From: Bacteroidota bacterium
Lineage (GTDB): Bacteria; Bacteroidota; Ignavibacteria; T3Sed10-11
Length of the DNA stretch: 15,489 nucleotides
Direction of reading: 5' to 3'
Assembly (NCBI GenBank): GCA_007128495.1
Contig: SKXH01000051.1
Span: forward strand, 1-15,489
This document shows, piece after piece, positions 12,864-15,489 of this stretch (the first letter of the stretch is position 1; every line of letters starts with the position of its first letter). The notes under the pieces were generated by a model that did no database searches, was not told the origin of the DNA, and worked only from the letters and a program-made list of their open reading frames with translations. The translations under genes were made by a program, and so were the position numbers.

Positions 12864-15489
12864 ATGAAATCAAAAGAGCAACCCTCGGCTTTCCCGGACG
12901 TGATAGCCACAAAACTGCATCCACCGCAGTCGCGCCGGAGTATTGTACACCGTCAACGGTTATTCGATAAATTAAACGGTGCACCGGCAAAACTTATCCT
13001 CGTTGCCGCACCGGCGGGATTCGGCAAATCCACCCTCATAATAGATTGGCTGCATGAGAACAAGAAGACCTACGCGTGGTTATCACTCGAAGAAACTGAA
13101 AACGATCAGCGCCGGTTTTATCAATATATTGTAACGACATTACAGACTGTCAATGCATCGTTGGGAGATAAACTCGTTCCTGCCTTGCAAGGATCGTCCG
13201 TACCGTCATCTGAGACGATTATTACCCATTTGATCAACGATATATATGAATACGGCGGCAGCATAAAACTGGTATTAGACGATTATTATTTCATAGAGGA
13301 ACGCGGGATTCATCACGCCGTTAATTTCCTTATTGAACATCTCCCGCCGAATATGCAATTGGTCATCTCTACCCGCGTCGATCCGTTGCTGCCGCTGCAC
13401 CGGATGCGTGCCCGGGGTGAGTTAATTGAAATCCGTGAGCGGGATCTTCGCTTTACCCCGGAGGAAGCGTCGGGATTTTTTGAATCGATGCACATTCGGT
13501 TGTCGCCGGATGATATAAATCAACTCGCAACCCGAACGGAGGGATGGATTGCGGGATTGCAGCTTGCAGCGGTATCGCTGAACGAAACGCGTGATGTGAA
13601 AAAATTCATTGATTCGTTTACCGGCAGCAGCCGTTATGTCCTCGATTATCTTGTTGAAGAGGTACTCAACCGTCAGTCGAAAGAAATACAGATGTTCCTT
13701 CTACAGACCTCCATATTGAAACGGTTCAACGCCGATATATGCAATATGATTACCGGCGGGATGAATGCACAGAAGATCATTGAACAATTGGAACGGTCGA
13801 ATTTATTCCTTATACCGCTCGATGAACGGCGGGAATGGTTCAGATATCACCATCTCTTCTCTGAATTATTACAATACCGGCTCCGGCAGCTTTATCCGGG
13901 TCTTATTGAGGAGCTGCATCATAATGCGAGCCTCTGGTTTGAAGAACGTAATACTATTAACGAAGCGATCGATTATGCTCTCCGGGTGAAGAATTTCGAG
14001 CGGGCGGCGTACCTGCTCGACCGGTACGGTGTAGAGTATCTCTCGCGGAGCGAGCTTTTGACGCTGATCAACTACGAACAAAAATTACCGGAATCGCTGG
14101 TATCGAGATTCCCGCAGTTATTGGTCACAAAGGCCTGGGCGTTAATGCTCATGCATAGAACCGATGAGATCGATACGACAATTGACGCAGCCGAACAGAT
14201 CATTAACAGTGCCCGAAATGAAGATGCGGATGAGAAATTGGAACAAGCACAAATTCATCTCGCTACCATCAGGGCGTTTGTGCTCAGACTTCGCGGTAAT
14301 TTGACCGCATCGCTGGAGGCATCGAACAAGGTGCTCGAACGTATTCCTGCAAACCAGAAAATGGTGCGGGGACTCATCCATTTTAATATCGGCAGGATTT
14401 ATATGAAGCAGGGATACGCCGACGAAGCGATCCGGATTTTTGAAAGAGCGTATGACGATAACTATGAAGTGAAAAATTATTATGTAACTATGGCAATCCT
14501 TGCGCACGCCGGCTTCCTTTACTCTATTACCCATTCGCTGCCGTATGCGTGCAAGAAACTTGAAGATGCATTACGATTTACCGAAAGGCAAAATCTCGAT
14601 TCACTACCCGCTGCCGGATATATTTACTATCAATTGGGTAGAGTTTTATATCATCGAAATAAACTTGAAGATGCGCTCGATTTGCTTGACCGTGCCATCC
14701 GGCTCGGTGAACTCGGAGGCGAACCCGATATTCTCTGTAATGCTTTATTGGTATCGTCGTGGATTTATGCAATTAAGGGGGAATATGATAACGCACTGGA
14801 AAAATTTTCACGTGCAGAAATGATTAAACAGAATAATCCCATTCCGGTATTTGAAGCGGACCTAATGACAGAGCGCATAGCTCTTGCATTTCTTATGAAA
14901 GAGTACGACCGCGTCAAACGCTGGATCGATACTATTGAGCCCGCAGTGCCGGTGGAATTTACCGTGCTCGAAGAAACCCAAAGTTTGCTTGTTATACGGT
15001 TTTTCATACACGATAATGAATTTCACAAAGCTCTTCGTTTGATCGAGAAATTACGGACGAGGGCGACCGAACGGCAGCGCCGTCATACGTTATTTCAGCT
15101 TGACATACTCGAAGCTATTTCACTTTGGGGCATTGGTAATAAGGAGGGTGTCGTACAACTATTGAACCACGGTCTCCAACAGGCATCGGAGATGGGTTAT
15201 ATACGCGTGCTGCTTAATCTTGGAGCACCGCTGCACAATGTATTGTCGTCTATCCTTCACGATAAAGCGTTATCCGAAACATCGCGTAACTTTGCTCTTG
15301 ATTTGCTGCAGATCCTTACCCGCAGACTGGAACCACGGTATACATCAATTCCGAAATACAAGCAGCATCTCATCGAACCGCTCACCGACCGGGAGCAGGA
15401 AGTACTGTACTATATCTCGCAAGATTACTCCAATAAAGAGATCGCGGGAAAGTTGTTCGTATCCCTCGATACGGTAAAAACACATCTGA
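12864..15489 (+). CDS. MalT-like (LAL) LuxR-family transcriptional regulator, 3' end outside the window
   Basis: At least 875 aa, still open at the window edge. The order matches large ATP-binding LuxR regulators: STAND-type NTPase with Walker A APAGFGKST (49-57) and Walker B-like LVLDDYYFI (137-145), a winged-helix/MalT region (ERREWFRYHHLFSELL about 315-330), then a long TPR-like helical repeat region (about 340-830). The C-terminal LuxR helix-turn-helix starts around 842 (LTDREQEVLYYISQ, then NKEIAGKLFVSLDTVKTHL). Only its last part is cut off. Such proteins activate transcription after binding an inducer and ATP; the inducer is not indicated. ATG 12864 follows a T-rich 85-base gap and has no ribosome binding site; TATATTTG at 12853 lies just upstream. 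The lack of a stop is due to the window end, not to a broken gene. Confidence 0.9.
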   Translation, partial: MKSKEQPSAFPDVIATKLHPPQSRRSIVHRQRLFDKLNGAPAKLILVAAPAGFGKSTLIIDWLHENKKTYAWLSLEETENDQRRFYQYIVTTLQTVNASLGDKLVPALQGSSVPSSETIITHLINDIYEYGGSIKLVLDDYYFIEERGIHHAVNFLIEHLPPNMQLVISTRVDPLLPLHRMRARGELIEIRERDLRFTPEEASGFFESMHIRLSPDDINQLATRTEGWIAGLQLAAVSLNETRDVKKFIDSFTGSSRYVLDYLVEEVLNRQSKEIQMFLLQTSILKRFNADICNMITGGMNAQKIIEQLERSNLFLIPLDERREWFRYHHLFSELLQYRLRQLYPGLIEELHHNASLWFEERNTINEAIDYALRVKNFERAAYLLDRYGVEYLSRSELLTLINYEQKLPESLVSRFPQLLVTKAWALMLMHRTDEIDTTIDAAEQIINSARNEDADEKLEQAQIHLATIRAFVLRLRGNLTASLEASNKVLERIPANQKMVRGLIHFNIGRIYMKQGYADEAIRIFERAYDDNYEVKNYYVTMAILAHAGFLYSITHSLPYACKKLEDALRFTERQNLDSLPAAGYIYYQLGRVLYHRNKLEDALDLLDRAIRLGELGGEPDILCNALLVSSWIYAIKGEYDNALEKFSRAEMIKQNNPIPVFEADLMTERIALAFLMKEYDRVKRWIDTIEPAVPVEFTVLEETQSLLVIRFFIHDNEFHKALRLIEKLRTRATERQRRHTLFQLDILEAISLWGIGNKEGVVQLLNHGLQQASEMGYIRVLLNLGAPLHNVLSSILHDKALSETSRNFALDLLQILTRRLEPRYTSIPKYKQHLIEPLTDREQEVLYYISQDYSNKEIAGKLFVSLDTVKTHL

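Noticed and set aside
1..15489. CRISPR array, tRNA/rRNA genes, insertion sequence or prophage
   Set aside because: No regular spaced repeats, cloverleaf-like sequence, transposase or phage structural gene was seen; all open frames on the minus strand are shadows of the plus-strand genes.

Overview
All sixteen genes in this window lie on the plus strand, and together they look like ordinary chromosome of a free-living Gram-negative bacterium. Several exported proteins have signal peptides with Gln at or near the start of the mature protein (the Spy-like protein, the LolA-like protein and the hypothetical at 11728). There is also a lipoprotein MsrB, and an ECF sigma factor paired with a membrane zinc-finger anti-sigma factor. 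This points to the Bacteroidota/Chlorobiota/Ignavibacteria (FCB) superphylum. Strong Shine-Dalgarno sequences at some genes and frequent GTG/TTG starts fit an Ignavibacteria-, Calditrichota- or Balneolia-like lineage better than a classical Bacteroides. The placement is an inference; the window holds no rRNA or tRNA gene.

Region 1 (1-2000) has an exported zinc hydrolase of the phospholipase C / S1-P1 nuclease superfamily. It is followed by a YtxH-like membrane coiled-coil protein, a clear intrinsic terminator, and a DUF948/YtxG-like membrane protein. Region 2 (2038-4755) has an EF-G paralog of the EF-G-2 type, with Tyr where classical EF-G has its catalytic His, and a HIT-family Ap4A-phosphorylase-like protein whose ribosome binding site sits in a long hairpin. 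Region 3 (4827-6446) is a tightly overlapping cassette: ECF sigma factor, zf-HC2 anti-sigma factor with a very acidic outer domain, and a Spy/CpxP-like periplasmic protein. This is the best candidate for a self-contained envelope-stress sensing unit.

Region 4 (6480-10919) is a housekeeping series: cysteine desulfurase, TsaD (tRNA t6A), an AroQ-type chorismate mutase, MltG (peptidoglycan chain termination) and an exported LolA-like protein. The last three genes abut, overlap or nearly touch. Region 5 (11024-15489) has separate single genes: a 2H phosphoesterase, an exported protein of unknown function, a lipoprotein MsrB, and a MalT-like (LAL) LuxR-family regulator that runs off the right end. 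The largest gap without a gene is about 180 bases (902-1082). I found no mobile element, CRISPR array, phage gene or defence island. The most interesting signals are the sigma/anti-sigma/Spy cassette, the hairpin over the HIT ribosome binding site and the dyad over the msrB start.
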